A DNA stretch of 7,533 bases from Acidobacteriota bacterium (GTDB lineage: Bacteria; Acidobacteriota; Terriglobia; Terriglobales; Acidobacteriaceae): assembly GCA_003225515.1 (NCBI GenBank), contig QIAK01000274.1, forward strand, positions 3,068 through 10,600, in the 5' to 3' direction. The translations under genes and the position numbers were made by a program. Below, in pieces: positions 1 to 6,681 of this stretch (its first letter is position 1; every line of letters starts with the position of its first letter). The notes under the pieces were generated by a model, which saw only the letters and a program-made list of their open reading frames with translations, was not told where the DNA came from and did no database searches.

Positions 1-2046
1 AGCCCAGTTGTTCAAGTCGTCGAGATTGGCACTCTGCAGCGTGTATTGATATTGCGCATTGCCAAAACGACCGCCAATGGTCAGGTCCTGGGCCGACTGC
101 AGAATCAGCGTCGCACCTGGGACCACCGCCAGTTTTCCGCGCAAGCGGTTGATCACATCATCGGCGGTCACGTTAGGGCATCTCTGCCAAAAATGTTTCT
201 CCCGGCAAGTCCCGCGCTGATCCAGTGGCTTCAGCATCATGAAAAACCGGCCCTGATTCTGAGCCGTGTTTCCGCCGGCAAATCCAACCACCGAATCCAC
301 TGCCGGATCTTTCATCACGATGTCGACATATCTTTGCATCTTTTCGCTCATCGACTGGAACGAGATGTCCTGTGAGGCCATCACTCCGCCCATGATGCGG
401 CCCGTATCCTGCTGCGGAAAAAATCCCTTGGGCACTTTGATGTACAAATAGACGCTCAGGCAGGCCACCAGAATAGTCACCGCCAGCGTGACCGGCTGGT
501 GCGCCAGCACCCACTTCAAGGCATGCCGATAAGTGTCCAGCAGCTTGTCGAAGAACCACTCGCTTCCGCGATAGAAAAAGTTATGCTTCTGGTCTTCCTT
601 CGGAGCCCGCAAGAACTTCGCGCACATGGTGGGCGTGGTAGTCAGAGAAACCAGCAACGACACTCCGATCGCGATGCCTACAATTCCACCCATCATCAGC
701 AGCGGAATGAAAACCGCCACAAGTGACGTGCTCATCGACACGACCGTAAACCCAATCTCAGCCGCGCCTTTGAATGCTGCTTGCGCCGCGCCCATGCCGT
801 GCTCTACATATCGTGTGATGTTTTCCAGCACCACAATCGCGTCATCCACTACGAACCCTGTCGAAATCGCCAGAGCCATCAGAGAAAGATTGTCCAGGCT
901 GTAGCCCAGCAGATACATTCCGCCGAATGTTCCGACCAGAGATAAAGGAACGGCAATGCTGGGAATAATCGTGGCCCGCACCGTGCGCAAAAATGCGAAC
1001 ACCACCAGGATGACGAGAATGACTGAAATGATCAGCGTAGTCTCAATGTCCTTGACCGAGGCACGCACGGTAACAGTCCGGTCCATCGCAATCGATAAGT
1101 CGATGGCGGGCGAAATCGAGGATTTCAGGAACGGCATGAGAGCCCGCACACGATCGACCGTCTCGATGATGTTCGCCCCAGGCTGCCGAAATACGATGAT
1201 GAGAACGCCGGGCTTGCCGTTCGCCAGACCAATGTTGCGGCGATCCGACACCGAGTCCGTCACCTCGGCAACATCTCCCAGTCGCACCGCCGCTCCATCG
1301 TGATAGGCGACGATGAGGGGCCGGTACTGATCCGCGGTGAAAAGTTGGTCCGTATCGGTGAATGAGTAGGTAGTCGTGCTGTTGGAAACTTGTCCTTTGG
1401 GCCGGTTCGCGTTCGCGGCATTCAGCGCATTACGCACGTTGTCGAGTCCAATGCCGAGTTTATTCAGCAATGTGGGATTCACTTCGGCGCGCACCGCCGG
1501 TTGCGCCGCACCGCCCACAAAGACCTGACCTACGCCCTCCACCTGCGCCAATTTCTGAGCCAAAATGGAATCCGCTGCGTCGTACATCTGTGGCACGGTC
1601 ATCGTGTCTGACGTTAAAGCCAGAATCAGGACCGGAGCATCCGCCGGATTTTGTTTGCGGTAGCCTGGATTGCTGGGCAAGTTGGCCGGAAGCTGGCTGC
1701 GCGCGGCATTGATAGCGGCTTGGACGTCACGCGCCGCGGCGTCAATATTGCGGCTCAGATCGAACTGCATCGTGATGCCGGTCGTGCCCAACTGACTGGA
1801 CGACGTCATCTGGTTCACTCCCGAAATGCGTCCGAACTGCCGCTCCAGCGGCGTTGCCACAGCTGAGGCCATCGTCTGCGGGTCGGCACCCGGCAGACCT
1901 GCGCCCACGCTGATCACAGGAAAATCGACCTTCGGCAGCGGAGCTACGGGAAGAAAATTGAATGCGAGAATTCCCGACAGCAGCAGCGCCGCCGCCAAGA
2001 GTGACGTTCCAATCGGACGCCGGATAAATGGAGCGGAAATACTCAT
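1..2046 (-). CDS. mdtC: Second RND (HAE1/MdtC-like) efflux pump subunit, C-terminal part cut by the window edge
   Basis: Inner-membrane proton-driven pump subunit of the AcrB/HAE1 RND family, expected to work with the adaptor gene upstream. The frame is open from the ATG at 2046 to base 1 (682 codons seen; the family is about 1030-1060). It starts MSISAPFIRRPIGTSLL, the usual N-terminus with TM1, followed by porter segments such as LERQFGRISGVNQMTS. TM4 carries the proton-relay pair in GFVVDDAIVVLEN (Asp401, Asp402). Later come VPKGFFPQQDTGRIMGG after TM7 and QSAQDLTIGGRFG near the left edge. The start lies 7 bases after the stop of the first pump, so translation is probably coupled. Two oddities do not break the frame: 11 residues are missing after Gly457, and 13 extra residues follow LKPLDQR. 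The deletion probably harms folding between TM5 and TM6, so function is doubtful. The MdtC label rests on position and similarity; a generic HAE1 pump is the alternative. Confidence 0.92.
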   Translation of the reverse strand, partial: MSISAPFIRRPIGTSLLAAALLLSGILAFNFLPVAPLPKVDFPVISVGAGLPGADPQTMASAVATPLERQFGRISGVNQMTSSSQLGTTGITMQFDLSRNIDAAARDVQAAINAARSQLPANLPSNPGYRKQNPADAPVLILALTSDTMTVPQMYDAADSILAQKLAQVEGVGQVFVGGAAQPAVRAEVNPTLLNKLGIGLDNVRNALNAANANRPKGQVSNSTTTYSFTDTDQLFTADQYRPLIVAYHDGAAVRLGDVAEVTDSVSDRRNIGLANGKPGVLIIVFRQPGANIIETVDRVRALMPFLKSSISPAIDLSIAMDRTVTVRASVKDIETTLIISVILVILVVFAFLRTVRATIIPSIAVPLSLVGTFGGMYLLGYSLDNLSLMALAISTGFVVDDAIVVLENITRYVEHGMGAAQAAFKGAAEIGFTVVSMSTSLVAVFIPLLMMGGIVGIAIGVSLLVSLTTTPTMCAKFLRAPKEDQKHNFFYRGSEWFFDKLLDTYRHALKWVLAHQPVTLAVTILVACLSVYLYIKVPKGFFPQQDTGRIMGGVMASQDISFQSMSEKMQRYVDIVMKDPAVDSVVGFAGGNTAQNQGRFFMMLKPLDQRGTCREKHFWQRCPNVTADDVINRLRGKLAVVPGATLILQSAQDLTIGGRFGNAQYQYTLQSANLDDLNNWA
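175..213 (-). other. 39-base in-frame insertion in the porter domain of the second RND pump
   Basis: Between LKPLDQR and NVTADDVINRLRGKL the protein has 13 extra residues, GTCREKHFWQRCP. The first pump reads LKPRDQR directly into SDDASAIIRRLQPEL, which aligns residue for residue with the sequence after the insert. The extra residues (two Cys, Trp, His, several charged) are unlike the surrounding porter sequence. On the plus strand the DNA contains ggca-tctc-tgcc (177-188), a small perfect hairpin, and a second ggca at 204-207. This suggests a short structured repeat inserted into the gene; that origin is inference. Confidence 0.7.
673..678 (-). other. In-frame deletion junction in the second RND pump (11 residues missing between TM5 and TM6)
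   Basis: The protein reads MMGGIVG then IAIGVSLLVSLTTTP. In the first pump of this operon, and in the family generally, VG is followed by RLFREFAVTLAV before the TM6 hydrophobic run. Aligning both sides leaves a gap of 11 codons (33 bases) after Gly457. The missing part is the short basic cytoplasmic connector and the start of TM6. The frame is kept, so gene callers would not flag it. Confidence 0.8.
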
Positions 2047-2053
2047 CTGATCT

Positions 2054-2992
2054 TCAGTCCGCCGACATCGGCTCCGGTGGGATAGGGTTGCCGATTCGGT
2101 AGCGCGAAAGCCTCTGTGCCAGCCGGTCAAACCAGAGATAAACCACCGGCGTCGTGTATAGCGTGAGCAGTTGGCTGAGCAGCAAACCGCCAACAATTGT
2201 GATGCCCAGCGGACGCCGGAGTTCCGCACCGGTTCCCGTTCCCAATGCTAGTGGCAGTCCGCCCAGCAGTGCCGCCATGGTGGTCATCATGATGGGCCGG
2301 AAGCGAAGCAGGCAGGCCTGATAAATTGCCTCCTCAGGTGGCTTGTGCTCTTCCCGTTCGGCCTCAAGCGCGAAGTCGATCATCATGATGGCGTTCTTCT
2401 TGACAATGCCGATCAGAAGAATAATGCCGATGAGCGCCACCACTGTCAGGTCGTTCCCGGTAATCATCAGGGCCAAAATTGCGCCGACGCCGGCAGAGGG
2501 CAGAGTCGAAAGAATCGTGACCGGGTGAATGTAGCTCTCGTACAAGACTCCCAGCACAATGTAGACCGTGATCACGGCGGCCAGAATTAAATATGGCTCC
2601 GACGCCAGCGAGTTCTGAAAAGCCGCCGCTGTTCCCTGAAACGCTGCATGGATGCTCGCGGGTAACTGGATATCCTTCTCGGCCTGTTGAATCTGCTTGG
2701 TCGCGTCTCCGAGCGACGCTCCCGCCGCCAGATTGAACGAGAGTGTCACCACCGGAAACTGGCCTTGATGATTGTTTGCCAGCGAAGCGTTCGTAGACTG
2801 CATCCGCGTGAATGTGGAAATCGGAACCGGGGCGCCGCTCGTGGCCACCGCCGCCCCGTTCGCACTCGGCGCACCGGTATTCGCCGTAACCGTGCTGGGC
2901 CGGATGTAAATGTCTCGCAAGTTAGCCGGAGTCTGCGCAAAGTTCGGCAGCACTTCCAATATCACGTGATACTGGTTTAACTGCGTGAACAT
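2054..2992 (-). CDS. C-terminal fragment of the broken first RND pump
   Basis: The frame begins MFTQLNQYHVILEVLPNF, which in whole RND proteins is internal sequence late in the periplasmic portion, and ends with a normal RND C-terminus. It contains TM8 (YLILAAVITVYIVLGVLYES), TM9, TM10 with the conserved lysine region GIVKKNAIMMIDFALEAE (Lys198/Lys199 of the fragment, matching the AcrB Lys940 area), the loop LLRFRPIMMTTMAALLGGLP, and TM11-TM12 with GTGAELRRPLGITIVGG. The ATG at 2992 is an internal Met, not a true start. The stop at 2054 lies 7 bases before the next pump's ATG, as expected for an operon. Confidence 0.65.
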   Translation of the reverse strand: MFTQLNQYHVILEVLPNFAQTPANLRDIYIRPSTVTANTGAPSANGAAVATSGAPVPISTFTRMQSTNASLANNHQGQFPVVTLSFNLAAGASLGDATKQIQQAEKDIQLPASIHAAFQGTAAAFQNSLASEPYLILAAVITVYIVLGVLYESYIHPVTILSTLPSAGVGAILALMITGNDLTVVALIGIILLIGIVKKNAIMMIDFALEAEREEHKPPEEAIYQACLLRFRPIMMTTMAALLGGLPLALGTGTGAELRRPLGITIVGGLLLSQLLTLYTTPVVYLWFDRLAQRLSRYRIGNPIPPEPMSAD

Positions 2993-3842
2993 GGTTCGCC
3001 TGTGGAAAGATCCCCAACCTCGACGCTGTGTCCCGGTCGATGATGACGTTGGTCCTGAGCCCGTTGTTTAGTTGGTCGGTAGCCACATCGCGGAGGGCGG
3101 GCAAGCCTTGTAGCTTGGCCACCAGCTTGGGAGTCCACTCCGCCAGTTCCTGCGCGTCTGCATCTTCGATCGAATACTGAAACTGGGTTCGGCTCACGCG
3201 ATCTTCCACCGTGAGATCCTGCACCGGCTGCATGTAGAGAGTGATTCCCTCGACCTTCGCCAGTTCCGGCTGCAATCGCCGGATGATGGCGGAAGCATCG
3301 TCGGAGCGCTGGTCGCGCGGCTTCAAATTGATCTGGATACGGCCCTGGTTCGGAGTGGTATTCGTGCCATCCACGCCGATGAACGATGACAGGCTGTCGA
3401 CAGCCTTATCCTGCAGAATGACCTTCGCCAGTTCCTGCTGGCGTTGCGCGAGCGCTTCGAACGAGATAAAGTCCGGCGCTTCCGATACTCCCAGAATTAC
3501 GCCCGTATCCTGCACCGGGAAAAATCCCTTGGGCACAACCACGTAGAGAACTAGCGTTAAAACCAGAGTGCCGAAGGTGATCAGCAAGGTCGCGGTCTGA
3601 TGCTTCAGCACAAATTTCACCGTGCGGCCATAAAATGCGATCACTCGGTTGTAATAGTCTTCCGTGACCTCGTAAAACCGCCCTTTCTCGCCCTCCTTGC
3701 GGTGCTTGAGAAGCTTGGCGCACATCATGGGCGTCAAGCTCAGCGAGACCGCTGCCGACACCAGAATCGTCACCGCCAGCGTCACCGCAAACTCGCGGAA
3801 CAGCCGGCCCACAAACAATCGTGAACCCGATCTGTCCCGCAC
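2922..3842 (-). CDS. Middle fragment of the broken first RND pump
   Basis: Real homology in this frame starts at 3812 with VGRLFREFAVTLAVTILVS (loop after TM5, then TM6) and runs through LTPMMCAKLL, the cytoplasmic segment, TM7 and VPKGFFPVQDTGVILG into the second porter domain, ending about 2997 at SRLGIFPQA. The first ten or so codons and the tail after 2996 are out-of-frame noise. It starts and ends at frameshift points, so it is a piece of the same gene. It also carries the VGRLFREF segment that is missing from the second pump, and so documents that gene's deletion. Confidence 0.6.
   Translation of the reverse strand: MRDRSGSRLFVGRLFREFAVTLAVTILVSAAVSLSLTPMMCAKLLKHRKEGEKGRFYEVTEDYYNRVIAFYGRTVKFVLKHQTATLLITFGTLVLTLVLYVVVPKGFFPVQDTGVILGVSEAPDFISFEALAQRQQELAKVILQDKAVDSLSSFIGVDGTNTTPNQGRIQINLKPRDQRSDDASAIIRRLQPELAKVEGITLYMQPVQDLTVEDRVSRTQFQYSIEDADAQELAEWTPKLVAKLQGLPALRDVATDQLNNGLRTNVIIDRDTASRLGIFPQANHVHAVKPVSRDIGSAAELCADSG
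2990..2999 (-). other. Frameshift deletion 2 in the first RND pump (about 44 bases lost in the porter domain)
   Basis: Frame 2 ends DTASRLGIFPQA and frame 3 starts TMFTQLNQYHV, with one base between. RND pumps have about 15 residues here, typically of the form IDxTLYDAFGQRQVS, so about 44 bases appear lost. The second pump cannot be compared because the window ends before this point. The exact size is inferred from the family. Confidence 0.8.
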
Positions 3843-4980
3843 CTTTCAACGCAGCATCGAGCGGAGAGTCTCCAGCTTCCAGATACCGGTCGATGTTTTC
3901 GATCATCACGATCGCGTCGTCCACGACGAAGCCCGTCGAGATCGTCAGTGCCATTAACGTGAGATTGTTCAGGCTGTAGCCGAGCAGGTACATCACGCCG
4001 AAAGTGCCGATCAGCGAAAGCGGCACTGCAACGCTCGGAATCACAGTTGCGGCCAAATTCCTGAGGAAAAGGAACACCACCAGCACCACCAGCCCGATCG
4101 ACAGCATCAACTCAAATTCCACGTCTTTGACGGAAGCGCGGATGGTAGTCGTACGGTCGGTAAGGATCTGGACTTTGACTGCCAGTGGGAGCGCTGCCTG
4201 TAACTGCGGCAGAAGCTTCTTGATCCGGTCCACCACGCTGATGATGTTGGCGCCCGGCTGGCGTTGTATGTTCACAATGACCGCCGGTGTCAGATTCATC
4301 CACGCGGCCAGCCGCGTATTCTCAGTGCCGTCGATCACGTTCGCTACATCGCTCAACCGCACCGGCGCGCCGTTGTGATACGCGATCACAATCGGCTTGT
4401 ACTGTTCGCTGGAGAATAGTTGATCGTTGGCGCCGATCGTATAAGATTGCCGCGCCCCATCGATGACGCCCTTGGCTTGATCCACATTGGCCTGTGCCAT
4501 GGCCGCCCGCAGATCCTCAAGACTCAATCCATAAGAAGCCAGCGCCGTTGGGTTCGCCTGAATGCGTACCGCGGGCTTCTGCCCGCCGCTGATTGAAACC
4601 AGCCCCACGCCGGGCAATTGGGAAATCTTTTGCGCCAGCGAAGTATCCGCCATGTCCTCCACTTTCGATAGAGGCAGCGAATCCGAAGTCAGTGCGAGCG
4701 TTAGAATCGGCGCGTCGGCAGGATTGACCTTGTTATAAATGGGAGGATTGGGCAAGTCCGTGGGCAGGTATGTGGAGCCTGAATTAATGGCAGCCTGCAC
4801 CTGCTGCTCTTCCACGTCGATGCTTTGATCAATCCCGAACTGCAGCGTAATCACCGAACTGCCAAACGAACTGGTCGACGTCATCTGGCTCAGGCCGGGC
4901 ACCTGGCCGAATTGCCGCTCCAGGGGAGACGTTACCGACGACGCCATTACATCTGGGTCCGCGCCCGGATAGAACGTCAC
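3406..4980 (-). CDS. N-terminal fragment of the broken first RND pump
   Basis: This is the open frame a gene caller would take after the amber codon, from a GTG at 4980 (MTFYPGADPDVM) with no clear ribosome site. It contains the first porter domain (PLERQFGQVPGLSQM, NPADAPILTLALTSD) and TM2-TM4 (about GLVVLVVFLFLRNLAATV to GFVVDDAIVMIEN). True homology ends near 3813 at GFTIV. The rest, down to 3406, is out-of-frame translation of the next segment and has no meaning. Without TM1 it would not assemble. It should be read as part of the 5121-2054 pseudogene, not as a separate protein. Confidence 0.6.
   Translation of the reverse strand: MTFYPGADPDVMASSVTSPLERQFGQVPGLSQMTSTSSFGSSVITLQFGIDQSIDVEEQQVQAAINSGSTYLPTDLPNPPIYNKVNPADAPILTLALTSDSLPLSKVEDMADTSLAQKISQLPGVGLVSISGGQKPAVRIQANPTALASYGLSLEDLRAAMAQANVDQAKGVIDGARQSYTIGANDQLFSSEQYKPIVIAYHNGAPVRLSDVANVIDGTENTRLAAWMNLTPAVIVNIQRQPGANIISVVDRIKKLLPQLQAALPLAVKVQILTDRTTTIRASVKDVEFELMLSIGLVVLVVFLFLRNLAATVIPSVAVPLSLIGTFGVMYLLGYSLNNLTLMALTISTGFVVDDAIVMIENIDRYLEAGDSPLDAALKGAGQIGFTIVCGPAVPRVCGDAGGDDSGVGSGLAELDAHDVRQASQAPQGGRERAVLRGHGRLLQPSDRILWPHGEICAEASDRDLADHLRHSGFNASSLRGCAQGIFPGAGYGRNSGSIGSAGLYLVRSARATPAGTGEGHSAG
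3810..3818 (-). other. Frameshift deletion 1 in the first RND pump (about 56 bases lost in TM5)
   Basis: The protein reads GQIGFTIV, then one extra base, then VGRLFREF in the next frame. The second pump has 19 residues between the equivalent points (SMSTSLVAVFIPLLMMGGI), so 57 bases are expected and only one is present. The lost segment is nearly all of TM5. Over the junction the minus strand reads ATTGTTTGTGGGCC. Confidence 0.83.
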
Positions 4981-4995
4981 GACCTGAATAGTTGG

Positions 4996-4998
4996 CTA
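4996..4998 (-). other. Amber stop codon interrupting the first RND pump at codon 42
   Basis: The frame reads ALPEVD, then TAG, then PTIQVV. The second pump has PLPKVDFPVISV here, and RND pumps normally have VDYP. A single change from TAC (Tyr) to TAG explains the stop. The frame is fully conserved on both sides, so this is a point lesion or a base-call error. Confidence 0.85.
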
Positions 4999-5121
4999 GT
5001 CGACCTCGGGCAGCGCCGAAACCGGCAGTTGCGTGAATGCAACCCAGCCGATCAGCAGCACGCCCACCATGAGCAATGTGGTCGCGACCGGCCGGAGAAT
5101 GAATAAACGTGAAGGGCTCAT

Positions 5122-5133
5122 GGACCTTAATCA
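5122..5133 (-). promoter_or_regulatory. Tight adaptor-pump junction with probable ribosome site
   Basis: The adaptor stop TGA is followed by TTAAGGTCC and then the ATG of the first pump. AAGG (5128-5125) is a plausible but closely spaced Shine-Dalgarno. The 9-base gap supports one transcript with coupled translation and decides 5121 as the pump start, upstream of the amber codon. Confidence 0.5.
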
Positions 5134-6483
5134 GTTACCCTGGATCGCGCTGCCTGTGGCTGAAGCTCCTGTGCTTCCCGCAGCCCGCCGATGTCCAGCA
5201 TTCTCGTTCGGTGACGCCATCGGCGCCACACCCCGGCCGCCACTGGGGCCGCCAGCCGGAGTCGCACTGCGCATTTCGATCTTGCTGCCTCGCTGCAGTT
5301 TGTCCTGGCCATCGGTGACCACCATCTCACCGGGATTGAGCCCGCTGGTGATCACCGTGGTGTCCCCCTGCGTGAGCGAAATCGTAACCGCCTTATCCTG
5401 GACCGTCTTGTCGGGATTTACCGCATACACAAACGTGCCTTGCGGACCGCGCAAGATGGAAGCGGTGGGAACCACAGTGCTGCTTTTTCGTGTCTCGAGA
5501 AGCAGGTCAGCGTTGACGAACTGGTTCGGCCAGAGCTGGCTGTCTTTATTGTCGAAGACGGCCTTGAGCTTTGCCGTGCCGGTCGTGGGATCGATCTGGT
5601 TGTCGATGGTTAACAACTTGCCCGACGCCAGCTTGGTCTGATCGTCGCGGCTGAAGGCATCGACTTCGAGCGTTCCCTGTTGCATGCGTTTCGACACGGC
5701 CGGCAATACATCTTCTGGCAGCGTGAAGATGACCGCAATCGGGTGCAACTGCGTGAGGATCAGCATTGGATTCGCATCGGAAGCATGGGCAATGTTCCCA
5801 GAATCCACCTGCCGCAGTCCGACGCGGCCGTCGAACGGCGCTGTGATATGGCAATAAACGATTTGCAACTTTGCATTGTCGATCTGCGCCTGGTCGGTGC
5901 GCACCGTGCCCGACAACTGGTCGACCAGAGCTTTTTGCGTGTCGACCTGCTGCTGCGCAATGCTTCCCGAGGGAATCAGCGACGTGTAGCGCTCCAGATT
6001 CAGTTGGGCGTCACGAAGTTGTGCCTGATCGCGGGATAGTTGTGCCTGTACCTGATCCAATTGCACCTGGAAAGGACGAGAGTCAATCTCGATCAGCAGC
6101 TCTCCCTGTTTTACGTTTTGGCCTTCGCGGACATTGACCTTCATGATCTGACCGTCAACCCGGCTCTTGATGTTTGCCGTATTGAATGCGGTTACTGCTC
6201 CCAGGCCTGACAGATAAACGGGAACGTCCTGCCGCTTCACCGGCGCCGTCGCTACCGACACCGTGCGAGGCCCCGCAGCCTGAGCTCTTGATTGCTTCGA
6301 GTCACCGCTACTGCTGCAGCAGATGAAAAAAGCGCAAACTGCCGCAAGAATAAAAATCGTAAAGGCGCGTTTGATCGGAGTTCTCGTCACGCGCTGTGTT
6401 CTTTCGCAGAAATCAGTCATAGGAAAAGGTCGCGTCTTCCCGACAAAGGCTCGGCAGGAGGTGCAAGTATTAGACGTAAGCAT
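5131..6483 (-). CDS. mdtA: RND efflux periplasmic adaptor (membrane fusion protein, MdtA-like)
   Basis: Periplasmic adaptor (HlyD/AcrA family) that links RND pumps to an outer-membrane channel. The frame is intact at 450 aa. A basic stretch (TPIKR) and a hydrophobic run (FTIFILAAVCAFFICC, about 41-56) form an export signal or anchor; the cysteines hint at lipidation but the lipobox is poor. Then come the first half-lipoyl segment (VDGQIMKVNVREGQNVKQGE, 109-128), a coiled-coil hairpin rich in Gln/Asp (about 140-205), the second half-lipoyl part (ITAPFDGRVGLRQVDSGN, 213-230), the beta-barrel (HPIAVIFTLPEDVLPAV) and the membrane-proximal domain (VVPTASIL, GLNPGEMVVTDGQDKL). The Gly/Ala/Ser-rich tail (409-450) is low complexity. 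The start is uncertain: ATG 6483 gives the longest form, but ATG 6420 or GTG 6390 would place the signal sequence closer to the N-terminus, and none has a strong ribosome site. The sequence follows E. coli MdtA closely (VPVYLSGLGAV, RVDGQ, FTLPE, WPNQFVNA). It is the first gene of the efflux operon. Confidence 0.93.
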   Translation of the reverse strand: MLTSNTCTSCRAFVGKTRPFPMTDFCERTQRVTRTPIKRAFTIFILAAVCAFFICCSSSGDSKQSRAQAAGPRTVSVATAPVKRQDVPVYLSGLGAVTAFNTANIKSRVDGQIMKVNVREGQNVKQGELLIEIDSRPFQVQLDQVQAQLSRDQAQLRDAQLNLERYTSLIPSGSIAQQQVDTQKALVDQLSGTVRTDQAQIDNAKLQIVYCHITAPFDGRVGLRQVDSGNIAHASDANPMLILTQLHPIAVIFTLPEDVLPAVSKRMQQGTLEVDAFSRDDQTKLASGKLLTIDNQIDPTTGTAKLKAVFDNKDSQLWPNQFVNADLLLETRKSSTVVPTASILRGPQGTFVYAVNPDKTVQDKAVTISLTQGDTTVITSGLNPGEMVVTDGQDKLQRGSKIEMRSATPAGGPSGGRGVAPMASPNENAGHRRAAGSTGASATGSAIQGN

Positions 6484-6681
6484 TCTAGGCTCGGTTGCGG
6501 CACTGGCAGGAATTTCTTACGTCAAGCCTCCCTGTCCAACGGCTCAGGCAGGAGCCTTGGAAGGCGATTGCTCCAGTAAAATCGCGCCTCTCCAGCATCA
6601 ACCGCGGACCCGCGTGAGGTCAAGGCCGGCACGAACTTTTACAAATCTTTACCTGTTTAGCCTGCACTTTGACGTTCGGAA
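6484..6681 (-). promoter_or_regulatory. Spacer between leuD and the efflux operon, presumed promoter region with small inverted repeats
   Basis: This 198-base gap is long enough for a separate efflux promoter, but no pair of good -35 and -10 boxes stands out. TTGACG-like boxes occur at 6525-6520 and 6623-6618 without convincing partners. There are two short inverted repeats: CGCGG-ac-CCGCG (6603-6614) and GGCTC-aggcag-GAGCC (6541-6556). Neither is followed by a T-run on the minus strand, so neither is a classic terminator for leuD; they could be regulator sites. An A/T-rich patch lies at 6632-6660. No regulator gene is present in the window. Confidence 0.35.

Larger units (their letters stand above)
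2054..5121 (-). pseudogene. mdtB: First RND (HAE1/MdtB-like) efflux pump subunit, broken by one amber codon and two frameshifting deletions
   Basis: The ATG at 5121 lies 9 bases after the adaptor stop and opens MSPSRLFILRPVATTLLMVG, a normal RND TM1 start. The frame then meets TAG at codon 42 (4998-4996), where the family has Tyr: VDYP is expected and VD-stop-P is found. Past the stop, homology continues in the same frame to GFTIV (codon 436), moves one frame over at about 3812, and moves again at about 2996 before the true stop at 2056-2054. The three segments supply 436 + 272 + 313 codons; adding about 34 missing residues gives about 1055, a normal RND length. TM4 (GFVVDDAIVMIEN, Asp401/Asp402) and the TM10 lysine region (GIVKKNAIMMIDF) are intact, so the gene was recently functional or the lesions are sequence errors. 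As written it cannot make a whole pump. It would pair with the second pump as an MdtB/MdtC-like heteromer (established for E. coli MdtBC, inferred here). Confidence 0.88.

Noticed and set aside
173..559. 128-codon minus-strand open frame in the second pump
   Set aside because: It is one frame off the pump. The pump frame is continuous here with clear RND motifs, so this is a shadow and not evidence of a frameshift.
2922..3842. Programmed frameshifting as an explanation for the split first pump
   Set aside because: At both junctions a block of conserved residues is missing, not merely one base out of frame, and there is no slippery heptamer with downstream structure. Deletion fits and recoding does not.
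5033..5641. 202-codon plus-strand open frame opposite the adaptor
   Set aside because: It is antisense to well-conserved adaptor codons, has no family-like motifs, and spans the adaptor-pump junction. It is a by-product of the codon bias of the real gene.
6603..6614. Inverted repeat CGCGG-ac-CCGCG as a leuD terminator
   Set aside because: The stem is short and no T-run follows on the transcribed strand, so it was kept only as a possible regulatory palindrome.
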